64,000 nucleotides of DNA from Ampullaceana balthica. Lineage: Eukaryota; Mollusca; Gastropoda; Lymnaeidae. Under the pieces are notes generated by a model. That model saw only the letters and a program-made list of their open reading frames with translations, did not search any database and was not told the origin of the DNA. Location of the stretch: NCBI GenBank assembly GCA_944989445.1, contig CALYLW010000037.1:398501-462500 (forward strand), written 5' to 3'. Shown piece after piece: positions 1-14,300 of this stretch (position 1 is its first letter; every line of letters starts with the position of its first letter). A program made the position numbers and the translations under genes.

Positions 1-609
1 ATGGCCGAATGAGTATTGCACGCTGTCCGAATGAGTATTGTTTAAGGTTTTATAGCAAGGCTGATAGATGTTCTTGTGTCTTAACAATTGCAATCCTTTT
101 AAATATCAGTAACTTGTAAATTTTTAGAGCAGTTTTTTAAAAAAAAGTGTGACGAATTTCCAGTTATTTTTCCTTTTTAACACAACATAATATATAATAT
201 AGTCTAATGATAACAAAATGTCATGATTTATTCCTATGACCAAAAAAAAATGAATTTCATTTCTGAATAAAAAGTGTTTATTATCAAATTCCAATTAGTT
301 TTTGCCTACCTTTTTTGCATCTGATTGCTAAAGAATTAAGTATAAAATATATGCATTTATTTTTCTCACAACTTCAAATTATTAGTGTAGAAACATTTAT
401 AGAAGCCACAAGCATTTTTCTACATAACAGCATAAATGTTTTCCATGGGTTTAAGGTTACTAATTAAGTCTTTGTGGGTCACTAGAAATCTATTTTTGAA
501 AAATTCAAGGAGTGTTAAAAAAAAATTAAGTACTAAAATTTATTACATTTTACTTTTCCTTTGTCTTAAAAATGAGCTTGAAATTTCAACTACAACTTTA
601 CTGTTTCAG
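1..609 (+). other. Intron upstream of first visible HELZ2-like exon
   Basis: AT-rich sequence with no convincing exon. A polypyrimidine tract and CAG acceptor end it just before base 610. It is presumably the intron preceding the first coding exon seen here; the 5' part of the gene (the N-terminal half of HELZ2-type proteins) would lie upstream of the window. Confidence 0.5.
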
Positions 610-2314
610 GTGAAGCTGCATATCAATAGTATTGTTGCTGAACTTCTGCTGTCCAGATTTAGCAAGACGACTCCATTGCTGGTCCAACCTAATCCCCAGA
701 AGGAGAAGCTAGAAGAATGGAAGAAAAACAATGCTAGCCAAGCCTTCAACAGCATTCCTCTAAGTAGAGCTTTTCTCAATGATCAAGTGAGTTGTTAAAC
801 TATTCAACAAATTCTTCTTCCTTGCTTTTGGTTTTAAACACACTTAAATACAGGACAGAATACTCAGTTAAAGTAATGTAAACTCTCATAAAACATATCA
901 TGTTTTGGATATTATAGGATTCAATTAATTTATAATCTGATTCTTACTTTTCTGTTTCCTCATTGAGTTTTCTTGTCCTCTGATTCTCTCCTTGGTTATT
1001 TATCCCAGACTTACTTAAACATTGATTTAATTGGACAAGTTTTCATCCCCTTGCCTAGGTGTGCCAGTGCAAGAAAGCCTGCACTTGTGTGTTCAGCTAC
1101 ATGAGACAGAACCAGCTGAAACCTAAGGACCTATTGTCAATGCTTAGTGACAGTTGGCTCTTAATAGCTCAGGCTGTTAGTGAAGATTTTTCGGACTATG
1201 AGTTGGCTCAAGGTAAGGACATTGTTGAAATTAAAATGATGGTGTTTTATCATCATCCTGGTATGATAAATAAGTAGACCTACCTATGTACTTAATGCTT
1301 AACTGGTGAGCAGTCTGTTATGATAACAGTTGTTTGATAAACAGTCGACGATGGGTACTGAATCTTTAATTGTTCAACTCATTCACTGTGTGAGGCAACA
1401 AGCAACACTGCTTCTAATCTTGCTAACAATAATGAGGTACAACCTTTCCAAAACTGTGTCTTAGAGTTTGAGCTATTCGTCACGTTATCTTGATTAAATT
1501 GTCTCAAATTCACTTCCTGTGCAATAGAGGTATGAGTGTGTGCACAACATCAACTCTCAAGCATCCAGATAAAAAAATATTTTTAATCCAGACCCAATGT
1601 TCTGTTTCAGATCTCATCAGCAACCCAGACAACATGCCCCATTTAGCAACAGCCTGGCACAAACTGCAGTCCATCCAACAGCCTGAAAGATATGTGTGTT
1701 CTGGAGATGTGGATGCTGCCGAGTATAAACATTACCAGCTTTGTGTGGGGGCCTTCAACAACTGTACCAACCCACTGCGCAGGTTCATTAGCCTGGTTGT
1801 GCAGAGAATGCTAGTAGGTGGGTGCAGCAGGAATAAAACACCTAATGATAACTTGTCATGCAGATTTATATTGTAGTTAATGAATTCTCATTTTACTGAC
1901 ACTTCTAATGAATCCAACTTTAAAAAAAAATATTTTTAATGTTTCATATTTTATATCCATTTCTGTTATATCCAGCTTACATGGAAGGCACGCCGAGTCC
2001 ATATGGCACTGAGGAAATCCGGGATATATGTATGAAAGCAACATCAACGGAGCAAATGGTGACAAAGTTTTATCAGTCCGTCTTCTTGATTCACCTTGGC
2101 AGTGCCCTGAAGGCGCGACCCTTGGCCCTGAATGCCGTTGTAGAGGAAGTAGACAAAGAAAAGGCCATCATCAGCTTCAGCGGCATCGGTGGAATACCCA
2201 GGTCTCAGAGGACCATCTTGCTGTCAACTTTGTCACCCGCCAAAGTCAAAACCAGAGATGAGAGTCCCGACAGCATCCAGCTACTGTGGGAGGAGAGGGT
2301 TTATGAAACTAAAG
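610..2314 (+). CDS. HELZ2-like exons 1-4 of window: end of RNB nuclease domain
   Basis: Exons 610-786, 1059-1212, 1611-1817 and 1976-2314 give residues 1-292 of the visible protein. The key signature is in the third exon: CTNPLRRFISLVVQRML, the equivalent of the TSPIRRYxDLxxHRxL block that closes the RNB domain of RNase II/R. The second exon is cysteine-rich (CQCKKACTC), which is unusual for this position and could be a lineage-specific insertion or a metal site. The fourth exon is a beta-rich segment that may be an S1-like fold. The catalytic acidic residues of RNB domains lie further N-terminal, so activity cannot be judged from this window. Confidence 0.7.
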
Positions 2315-5300
2315 GTATGTTGAGAGGAGAGGGTTTATGAAACTAAAGGTATGTTGAGAGGAGAGGGTTTATGAAACTAAAGGTATGTTGAGAGGAGAGG
2401 GTTTATGAAACTAAAGGTATGTTGAGAGGAGAGGGTTTATGAAACTAAAGGTATGTTGAGAGGAGAGGGTTTATGAAACTAAAGGTATGTTGAGAGGAGA
2501 GGGTTTATGAAACTAAAGGTATGTTGAGAGGAGAGGGTTTATGAAACTAAAGGTATGTTGAGAGGAGAGGGTTTATGAAACTAAAGGTATGTTGATCCAA
2601 ATGGAGTAATTAATACTGTAGGTATCTATGCCTACTAGAGGAATGTACCTATCTAATGGTATTATATAATGTATGTATGTAAGGGTGTTGAGTTGGGGAC
2701 AGCTTCACAAGTTTTAAAATTTGCATAAAACATTTTTAAGGTTTATACAGGACCCGTTCACACCTATACAAAATGTAAAAAAGAAAGTTGCATCATTTTG
2801 TAGTACAAGGGAGTTGACATGACTATAAAAAGGAGATCAGTTAAATAGTATTATGGGTTGTCATATAATGTTATGTACCAAAAAATAAACTTGTAGCCAT
2901 ATCTTTTTCTTAGCCCAGGAGTCCCGCATTCAGTACAGTGCTGAGATCAATTTAGAGTCTGACAGATTTGTGTGCAACATTCCCACGGTACTTTGGCAGC
3001 GTCTGCTTGCAGCTGTAAGAGAAAAAGATGAACCCGACATGACCCGCTATGTGCAGGTGTGTGGCATTTTATACCTCTGGCCTTAATTTTTATTAGTTTA
3101 GGCTGCAGTTTCAATATTTTTGTTAATGAATAATGTTAGAGAATTATTAAAGTTTTGTGTATTTTTTATGTGTAGATGTTGAGAAATCAAAGTCATCCTA
3201 CTCAGCTAGAATTGAAATATTCATGTAAAAACAGTAAAAATAACTAGTGCTTTATTAAGTTTCCACTGAAAATAAGTCCCACTTCTTCCAAATTTAATAG
3301 TCCTGTTAAAATATATGGTTTATGGACTAACAAATTAAATCCCTAACCCTTTATTCCTGTATTAAGTGGTAGACACTTGCTATTTCATCATGTCTGACAG
3401 TGGTGTTAATTTATTATTTTTTTTAAACAGCAGCAATTTTTTTTATATAGTCAGAAGTAAAAAAAAGTTCCATAGCTTTTTTTATCTGTAATAATATCAG
3501 ATTATGGCATGTTTTATCATTCATTGATGCTAAGAATATAGGTAGGATTCTATTTAGTTTCTTTTGTGGCTATGCCATTTGGTGTCATTAAGGTAAAATT
3601 CACTGAGGTGTTTGAATAAGAACTCAGCCTGCTCATTGTTGTTGACCTCTATGCTCATCTCTGCAGGAAATCTCAAAACAAATTGGAGGAGAAATGGAAC
3701 TGCTCTCTAAAGGCAAAACTGAGGTGCTGAGTGATGTCGGCAGGGACGGTCAGGTGCGACACTATGTCCCCTTCACTTTCAAATTGCACGAGAGTCAGAT
3801 ACTGCGCATCCAGATATCAGTTGGTCAATATCAGGGCCTGGTCACACCCGGTCTACAGCTGGTCAACTTGACACCAAGTCTTGACTTGTGCCTTGAACAC
3901 AAGACAGAGCCCGTCAGCTGTTTCACTTTCCCTGATCTGGCCTCAAGAGCTAAGGTTGGTCTTCTCTTTATTATTTTCTCCCTAGATATTCAAGTGTAAG
4001 ACATTTATTTATAACATTGTGATCGTAAATATTTCTAGTGTCAAGTGTTCTACCCAATTTTCTTTATTTGAGTTCCTCTTGGGATATTTTCTTTAAAAAA
4101 GATAATAATTAAAAGCTTCATTTTTCAAGACTTGAGGGGAGAATCTTATTCTTTCTGCAGTGACAAAGTGAAATAATTTATACATGGAATTCATGGGTGA
4201 CAAAACTAGCAGAGTACCAGATTTTGGCTCCGGCAAATCCGGAATCTGGTCACTTTTATAAATTCTGCTCCGGCAGGAATTTTACTTCATAAATCCGGCC
4301 CAAATCTGGCTGGCTGGTAGGGCGCTAATATATATTATATATATATATATATAACTAGGTTGTGCTGCGGCGCCCACTTTTTTTTAGGGTGCCTAAGGCG
4401 CCCAACTTTTTCAAAAGCCCAAGTAAGTTATCTTTGTATGATAAATACAAAATATTCTTGAAATGTACACAAAGTATTTTATAATTAACAATCCTCAAAT
4501 CCTCTTTTTACATTGTTCCATTTTCTAAAATTAAAAATTAAAATATGAGCTAAAACAATGACGTCATATTATATCTTTTTACGGCGAGAAATTTTAGAAA
4601 GCAGCGCACCAAATTACTGCACCAAAAAATAACTCTTTTCGAGCGTCCGCATGAAATTTTTCAATGATTAATAATAGTGTGGAGGGTGTTTAATGTAAAT
4701 CTGGAAACCAAAATGATTATGATTTTTAAGTCTATATATTTTTAAAAAAGCAGAGTGATGTCCCTCAGCGTTATGCAGGATTATTGAGGGTAAATATATA
4801 TATGATGGCTCCAGCAAATCTGGAATCCGGCCATTTTTACATATCCGGCTCCTAGACAAAATTAAATTGTAGAAGAATGAATTGATTTCAAGGCTGGAAA
4901 TTAAAAAATGAACTATCACAACCGTGAAACAAATGATGTACTATTTAGAAAGTGTTTATGTGTTCCTATGGGGGACTCTTCACCTGATTCAAGAGGATAA
5001 ATAAAAAGTTGGAATATTTTCATCTCACCAGGTCACCTACACTGATGAGGCCAAATTCTCCTCTGAATGGCTTCTACCGGTGTTAGCCTTGGAGTCTGCT
5101 CACCAGGCAGTGAAAGAAGGAGACAAGCTGACCATTCACAATGTCAGCATTAAATGGAAGGCTGAACACAACTTGAAACTCTCTAAAGACATCATGAGGG
5201 GAGAGTTCACCCTTTCACAACACTTTTGTACCACTAGCAACTTCCAACCTGATTTAGGTGAATATGTCATTTTATAATCATGATTCATTTTGTTTTTTTA

Positions 5301-8300
5301 ATAAAGAAATCAGTGATTAAAATGTGTGTCTATACTGCTACCCATTTTACATGGAAGTACCTATGTCATTGGTAAATTTATAGATTAAAAAAAAACACGA
5401 GGATGTGACCAAACAAGGCATCTAAAATTGCATCTATCTGTAGAGTTTTAATTTCCCGCCATAGTTATTTTGAATCTACCTTATATACTCGTTCTAAAGC
5501 TGACCTTTTTTGGACAAAATCTTGGGGAAAAGGTTGGGGGGTCGGCTTACGAGCAAGTCATAGGTGATTTTCTGCATGTAAATTGAATGTCGATGTTGTT
5601 ATTGTAGATCATCAAGGTCCTTTTCTACATTCTACAAGATTCGACTGTTCTACCAGAAAATATAAAATGTTATTAAACATCTGTACTTACCTTATTTATT
5701 CATTTTATTTATTTTTGTGAATGTTTTAATTACTTTTAATTTTAATATGTTTTAAAAATTTTGTTTTCACCAATGAATTTTAATGTCACTGTTTTGAATT
5801 GCGCCACTGTTTACAAAATAAATAAATAAAATACCGGTAACTCTTGCCTAACAAAGAGCACAAAGGCAAAGTACAAAGTAAACAATCATATTGACCGATT
5901 TAGCTTGTAGTATTTAAAAAAAAATTGTACCATATTGTTTATGCTGTCCCATTATTTTTTGGGGTCGTCTTACGAGCGGGTCACACACTTTTAATACTTA
6001 TGAACGAACGGTACTTACCTTATATTGGATATGTTGTTAGCTGTATTTCAAAATGATTTCAAACTTGTGGATTTAAGTTCAACCCTGAGACAAAAAAACA
6101 TTTTAAAAATATCCCCTGCTACACTAGACTCATGACCCGTAAACCAACCCAACCAAGAGAAGGCAAACCCATAATTCAATCATGGAGGAATGACATTGAC
6201 ACAAATAAAGAGATGTGATACAGACGGCAATATCATTGTTCATTTGGTCATCCACTGTCTTTCCTGTCTTCTTGATCAAAGAGTGTCTAAAAAATTTAGG
6301 GCAGTCTGTCTCGGTTTAACCGCAGTATGTCATAGTCTACCCTTAGTTATCTTCCCATACAAAGGACAAACAGATCAGCAATGTGGTGGGTAAAACGAGC
6401 TAGTCTGATTGTGTTTTTAATGTCATTGGTGGTAAACAGTGCTAGAATGAATGTGTTTTAACTGTCATTGGTGGTAAACAGAGCTAGTCTGATTGTGCTT
6501 TAACTGTCATTGGTGGTAAACAGTGCTAGAATGAATGTGTTTTAACTGTCATTGGTAAACAGAGCTAGTCTGATTGTACTTTAACTGTCATTGGTGGTAA
6601 ACAGTGCTAGAATGATTGTGTAGGAACTGTCAATTTTGTTATCAGTGTAATTAAACTGTTTCAAAGCATCTTGATTATAAGTTTGTTGTTTTTTGTCTTA
6701 TTACAGGAAACATTTTAGCCAACAAGCTGCTAGATAACCAGACTTTATTCCAAGACCCAAACTTCTGCCTGGATTACCTCTGTGTGCGTTATAGCAATGT
6801 TCATGTCCCAAGTGAGCCTGCCCTGGACGAGAGTGTGGCAGTTTTAGTCAATAATGGTCAACCCATTACTTGGGTCGGACACTGTCAGGTCACTGAGGTC
6901 ACCAGCTCTCCTGATGGATATTTGGTGAAGGTCTCACTGGTCCAGTCCAGCATGAGGTTCCCTGATAGTCTGGCCAATGTGGCGGGGGAACCAGTTTTGT
7001 GTACAGTGGAGTGGATATGCAAGACTCCGGAACAAAGGTTTTGACCTATATTAAGTTTGGAACTCAAGTACAAAGTGTCCCATATTTAAAACTTGAATGA
7101 ATTAAATCAAAGGCATTTGAAAATGAATTTGATTGTAAAAATTTGTTTTCCAAAATTTAATTTGATTTGTGTTTTTTGTCATTTACAAGAGCTTTTAAAA
7201 AAAAAGGAATGTTTATAGCTCTTTTGATAAGTTGTGTTAAAAAAGATTTATTTTATTTGACACAATAGTAGTTTTTACACCATTGTCTTCACTTTACAAA
7301 AAAAAACAAAAAAAAACAAGTATCTTTTATTTCACTTGCATTTGAAATACAACTGTATAATTTAATATTTGAAAAAGTTGGTTCATCATTTGACAGTGAC
7401 TTAAATATTTCAGAATCATTGATATTGCGGCAAGAGCACTACAGCATGCATCCTTGTTTGCTAAAGACATCATCACAGGAAGAAGGCCAGCCAATACCAG
7501 TAAGTTATTATCTTCTAATAGCTTAGCTTTTGATTGCTAGATTAAAGAAGACTTGTATGTCTTTATCATTGTTAAACTCCTGATATAATAGAATAGGACT
7601 AAACATATTAGTCAAAGGAGTGTGACATTGGGAAATAGGGTTCTAAAAATAAATATGGTAAATGTAAGTCAGTTTTGAACTAGTACAAATATATTGGAAG
7701 TCATGAGTGTGATTTTGTTGTTAGGGTCACACTATTCTATGTTTAAAATAAATGAAAGTGCCAGTAATTACTTTCTATTATGTTACTTAATTTTTGTTGC
7801 ACTTTTTCAATTATGGATCTGCCAATTGATTATCTTGTGCTAACAGTTGATCCAGTCCCACAAGAGACCACTCCGCTCAAGTCTCGTTTATCAGAAGATC
7901 AAGAGACAATCATAGCTGACAGCTACAAGCAGCCGTTCTCTGCTGTCATTGGTGGGCCAGGCACAGGCAAGACTTTGCTGGCAGCTTGCTTGGCACATTT
8001 ACTGGTGGGGAGGAACAGAACAGCTGACACTTACAGACAAAACAGATATGATGGATACACAACCCAGCTGATGGTGTGTGCCCCCACAGAGAAATCACTG
8101 GATGTTATCACAGGTGAACATGACTTTTTCTTAAGATTTTTAGAATTATTCTTTTATTTCAATTAAATAAATTATTTTTGGCTAAAAAATAGTGTTTTAC
8201 TTTAAATTAACAACAAATAGATGTCATGATTTTTTTTGTTTTTTAGAATCATGATAATTGCTGAAAGTGACATTTCATGTCTCAACTTGTGACATCATAA

Positions 8301-11300
8301 AACAAACATACAAAAAGCAATACACAGAACAAAAGTTAGTCTAAACTCACCTTGTTAAAATGACTGAATTGGTCCCCCCTTACTTCCAGCCTTACTCTTG
8401 GCCATGGACAGTACAAGAAAGGTCCACATTGTGAGAGTTTACAGTGAGGAGATAGAGGAGAGAGACTACCCCATTTCCCTGTCACCAAGTCCAAAGCTGA
8501 CCACCAAATCTTCACTGGCCTGTGCTGTGATGGAAGATGTGGCGCTTCACCATCTCATCAGGAAACAAAAAACTCAAGCAAGCATGGTGAGAAGATGGGA
8601 ATTAATCTGTTTGGTTCTGGGGAACAGAAATTACATTTTTGATATTCATTAATGTACTCTAAGCAGCAGTGCACTGAAGTAGGGTTGTACTGAACTGTAT
8701 ATATGTGTGTGACAAAAGTGTTACAATGATACTCATGTTATATCCAGCCATCATTAAATTGCATCAAATCTTCCTTGCTTTTCTTAGTTATACTTTTCAT
8801 GTAAACCCATGTTAACCAGCTCTTCTCATACTTATCTCAGGCTCTGCTTGAACAAGAAATGTTGCTGAGCATGTATGGGAAACAAGTTGCACCAACGTTA
8901 CAGGCTGCACTGGAACAGGCACAGGCTCAGGAGTTGAAGAAAGCTCAGATCATTGTTTGCACCTGTGTGACCAGTGCCAGGCCTATCCTGAGGAAATCAG
9001 TCAACATTAAACAGGTATGTTAACTGCCACAATCATAACAGCAGTTAAAGAATCACTGAAGTTGGATGTCTGTTGGAGACCTGGCTTCATAGACAAAGAC
9101 AAAATTTATAATTATTTATTCAGTTGTAGAAAAGAAATCTTAATAAAAGGCTTCAGTTCAAAGTTTAGAAAGAATTTAAATTGTAACCAACTTTTTTTTT
9201 AAACTTGTTTTCTTAACTGCTTTTCAAATCTTGCAATTTAATATTAAACTCATTGTCAATATGGTAAAAAAAAATGTTGTATACATGCATATCTATCAGA
9301 TGACAATAGATGTCACAAAAAATGTTCAATGACATAATTTAAATAAATTGAAGATGGCTTTGAATGGCTTTCCCTTTGATTAAATTCTCAGAGTGCACTC
9401 TACCTGATAAATTTTTTTTTAAATATCTGTCCTACTGCCTCTCAAAATGGTTATTCATAATTTATTGTGAGTTTCAGTTAACCAACCTGTATTAGCCAGG
9501 AATCTTTTGAACTACATTACCTGAAATTATTGATGAAACATATTGTTAACTGAATAAAGTTTTAAAAAGTTTCTGCCTTCTAATGTGAAAGGTTGTCAAA
9601 AACTTAAAAGCACTATGATGTAAACAAAGTTTAATTTCCAGTTTTAGTTTAGATCAAATGATTATTATTTATTCTTATCTGCCACCCGACCAATCGCAGA
9701 TGAGATAGTGCCTAATATCTAGATTCTAGAAACAATAAAGACCAAATGTATAGGTGGCTTTGTTGATCTGACGGGCCAAGTCTTCAGCAAGTGGGATCAA
9801 TACCATACATACAACAATAAATATCCAATCTATGCCATTTACGGGTTTGACGATTTGTGTAATAAATATTTTACATAAAGCTTACCCTAAATAAAATTCA
9901 TACTGTGTGCAGTGTACTTGAAAATTTATAAATGACTTATGAAACAAGTGCCAAAACTTTTATTTTCATGTCTAGAGCTGTAATGTTTATAAGTTTAAAA
10001 TGCTTTTCCAACCCACATTTTTAAATTTATCCCCAGATTGTCTTGGATGATGCTGGAATGATATCCGAGGCTGAATCCATTGTTCCACTTGTTATGCACA
10101 AACATGTCAACCAGTTAATCCTGCTGGGTGACCTTGAGATGCCCAGACCATTTATCCACAACAAGTTAGCTCGGCAGCTGGGCCTTGCGAGATCTTTACT
10201 TCAACGTTACACTGACAGAGCCCACAAACTCTTCCTACAGTTTAGAAACGTAAGAGGAATCTTGCTTTACTACTTTTACTAACCCTCCCCCCCCACCCCA
10301 CTCCCAGCTCAACAGTAGCTAAATTGTCTTATCTCTTTTCTCATATGGACATACAGATCTTCATATATTTTTATGAACATTTTTTTTTACAATATAGTAA
10401 CTTAGAAGTTTGTTTTTATTAGTATGATAAGACATTTATTATATTTTCAGCATCAGGATTAATTAGACTTACATATTTTGAATATAATGTTAGAGAGACA
10501 GTTATGTATCTTTTAATAAACTCTTTGCTTAGCGTTGCCGTCTGCCAAATTAAAATATTTTAATATACAAACTAGGGCTGCGGAAATTATCTATTAATTT
10601 CTCGATTAATCGTTAAAAATTTTATCGATCAAATATCGATTAAAATAATTTTAATCTATAAAAATTTGATTAAAATTTAAGAAAATATTTATATTTTTAA
10701 AAAAAAATTTAGTAATAAATAATAAATTATTAATAATTAATAATAATTTATATATATTTTTATACGTACAAACATCTCCCGCATAATATTAGAATTTATT
10801 TTATTAATCTATGTTGACCGGCAGACGTCAACTAAAAAATGGCTGACAGCCAGAGCCGTCTTTACACCATTTTGGGCCCCCGGGCAAAGAAATAGTGTTG
10901 GGCCCTTCCCCTGCAGGAATAAAAAATGTATATATATAATATATATAAATAAACATATTCCCATGGGGCCCATATGCTCGTGGGCCCCCGGGCAAATGCC
11001 CAACGGCCTATGCGTTAAGACGGCCCTGCTGACAGCATCAGCGCAGTTAAATTTAAACATATAACTAGAAATTTGAGCAAATATGTTGTTTTTAAGCTAA
11101 CTGCGGATGGCAAAGTCGAAGATGGTGAAAACGTTTAATGTGTTCACTGCCATAAACAATTCTCTTTTAAAGGATCAAATACATCGCTGACGTACCACCT
11201 TCAGCACAAATCAAGTATCAACACATTGTCATGAAATTTAGTTCAAAATATTCTTAATTTTCAATGTCCGTGAGAAATGTTCAGTTTAATGACGTCATAA

Positions 11301-14300
11301 ATTTCTATTTTTGGTTTTAATTGAAATTATCGATTAATTAATCGATAATTTTTCAAAAGTTAACGATTAAAATTAAATTAATCGATAACAGCCCTAATAC
11401 AAACCAATAGACCTGATTTTGCCCAGTTTTTTCATAATTTGGAAATTAAAGTCTACAGCCTTTAGCAAATAATATGCAGTTACAAGGAAAAAATATTACA
11501 ATTTTAAATTTCTTCTTATAAAATAACTTTCAAATAACTTTAAAAATTAATTTGTTCTCTGTAGGATTGTCTTATGCGGGCATGTGTTCCATGGTTGTTT
11601 GTTTCCCTTATGAGATCCCATCCTCTAGTGGAATCCAGTTTCTCAATTGGTATCCCATTTTCCTTAAATCCCATTGCCTGGTGAAATCCCTCCCATAAAA
11701 CCATTTCCGGGTGAAATTCTTTTCCCTTTTAGGATCCCTTTGCCATTATTATCCCACTCCTGTTGGGAGCCATTTGCTTTTAGATTTATATTCCGAATGG
11801 GATTAAATTTCCAGTTGAATCCTGTTTCCTTTCAAAATATTTATTTCTGAAATATGTCTGGGGAAACTTGTTGGAAATTATAGATGAAAAACAATTTTAC
11901 ATTTAAGGTAAAAGCGGGGACCATTCCATAATATCCTGCATGTGCTTAGAATTGGGAGTCCTTTTAAAATCATGCAGAGGAAAAGCGTATTTAAAAGTAA
12001 TCTAATCTTTTGAAAAATACATTGTTAATAAGCTATCTTTCTGGAAAATTCTAGACAAACCCAAAATGGATTGGATATTATTACTGTAAATCCACCAAAA
12101 TTGGATAATTGACTAAGAACTATGAAGTTTATATTTCCTAAGCTTGGCTTATTTTCATGTAGAACCATGTAATATTTTTTGAGCCAACTGTTCTTTATAA
12201 AGCTTATCTAATGGCAATGGGGTGGATTTTATGAGTTCAATTCCTTGAAATATTTTAATATACATATGACCTAGTGTATCTATACTAAAGTTGGTCTTGA
12301 TCAATACACCCATGCTATGGGTATGTTTTAAATCAGTGCTTCTCAAAATTTTTAGTATGGCGAACGGCAGGAATTTTCCATTGCTCCAGGGACCTGTGAA
12401 CTATTTTCACTGTACTGACGTGGTAGCGAAATGTTATTTATTTTATTTTATTTCTTTCATTTTATGTGCTTATTAACGAAAAATTGACATATTCTATAGG
12501 GTTAGTATTAATGGTTCCAATAAGGGATTTCAATTATATTTTTCTGTCCTTTCTTGATAACTTCTGTGGACCGGCAAAGGTCCGCAGACTACCAGTTTGA
12601 GAAGCACTGTTTTAAATTATATTAACATAACTTATTTTTTTTAAAAACAAACATAATTTATATAATATAAAATTGCCCTACCCCAAATGTTGGAGTTTAT
12701 ATGCTCAAAACATGCATACACCAGTCCATCCCGTATTTCACTTTGGATAATGTGGGAAGTGTCAAGTTTTTTCAATATCTATCAAAATGTACAAACATAG
12801 CAACAACAAAAAACAACCCATTCTCACCCACATAAAAAGTATTATAATTCTACAATGTATATCTATTTCCTTAGATACCAGCCATGTGCAGCTTTCCATC
12901 AAGTTACTTTTACGGCAGTCTGCTGGCCACAAGTCCTCAAGCTCCCCGTAACCCCCCTGCTCAAACTATACCCTGGCCAGGGGACTTTCCCTCTGTTTTT
13001 CTTCATGTGACTGGTGTGGAGTCTTTTGCTGAGGGCAACAATAAAAGCTACAGATGTGAAGCTGACATTGTTAACAAACATGAAGTACAGGCTGTGGTGA
13101 GTAGCTTTTAAAAAGAATTCTATACAAGTTCATTAACCCTGTACTATATTTCTTCAAATTAATACTATTATTAAGAGTATTCATTGGCATCCTTCCGTCT
13201 CGTGAGACGATGGTGCATCACCATTGGGTTTGGTTGCATTACCTTGTGTGGCTGAGCACTCCTATCCTTGAGTGACAGTCTTCTGGACTCAGGGACACCC
13301 TTGGCCTCAGGAACAAATCTCTGCCTTCACAGGGATTCGAGCCCTTGACCGTCGGTACACCAGCCAAGCGTGCATGCCACTTTACCACCGTGCCCCTTGA
13401 TGTTATAATTTATAGTTTTTGACAAATGTAATCAATAATCTCTTGTAAATTGTAATATTTTCTCCCTTAAAAAATATTCTAATTCACATTATTTTTATTC
13501 AATGATTAGGATTTACAATAAAAAATCAAGATAATTAGAAGCCAAGTATATATTTTGCAAGTATCCACTGAAATGTTTGGTTTGCAATTTCTAGATTGCC
13601 TTGACAGTGGCTCTGATACAGCACCACAGGGTGAAGGAGGCAGCTATCCTTGTACTAACTGCAACTCAAGCCCAAGCTACTTTAATCAGGGAGTCAGTGC
13701 CTGGTGGTGTCGTGGTCAACACAGTCTTAGAAAGTATTGGTCAGTATTTGTGATCTTTGAACCAAATATGCAAGCTTATTCTGTAATGAGCCTCAGACAA
13801 ATAAAGTTAGCTTAAGTTTTATTTGAATGCCTTGTATAACAGTATTAGTATTTAGGTCAAATACAACACTTTCTGACAAGTTTTGTTGGTCACTTCAACT
13901 TTTTAAAAAAAATTATTTTCTTTCTTAACTCTTTCCCTGCCAATCGCCGATATATTGGCGATCTTGCCTGGTCACGTTTGTGCCAATCGCCGATATATCA
14001 GCGAATTGAGTTTTTTTTAGTTTATTTCGTTGCTTTGAATGTCCCATTAAACTTTTTAAATTTACAAATGAGAGGTAACTCTTTTCTACTTCCTTTCTGT
14101 TTAGAAATAACGTGCTTACATTCAGTAGTGGAAAAATTAGCAACTAGTTTCGATTTATTTTGTAAACAAAGATATGGCCACACCTACTCAACGAACTTAG
14201 TGATTTATTATAGTATTTATTGCTATCTAATTAAATTAAATGTGAATTATTGATGCAGATACATTTGAAAACAATAATAAAACATTAGTTTTGGTTAGGG

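Noticed and set aside
436..609. ATG at 436 as a start of the HELZ2-like gene
   Set aside because: The frame is open through the exon at 610 by chance, but the upstream part is intron-like and a strong acceptor (CTGTTTCAG) precedes 610; the RNB domain needs more N-terminal sequence.
2028..2261. Second open frame within the HELZ2-like exon 1976-2314
   Set aside because: Out of frame with the neighbouring exons and without homology.
12875..13111. Opposite-strand open frame over the helicase exon
   Set aside because: Shadow of the coding exon; no splice sites or homology.
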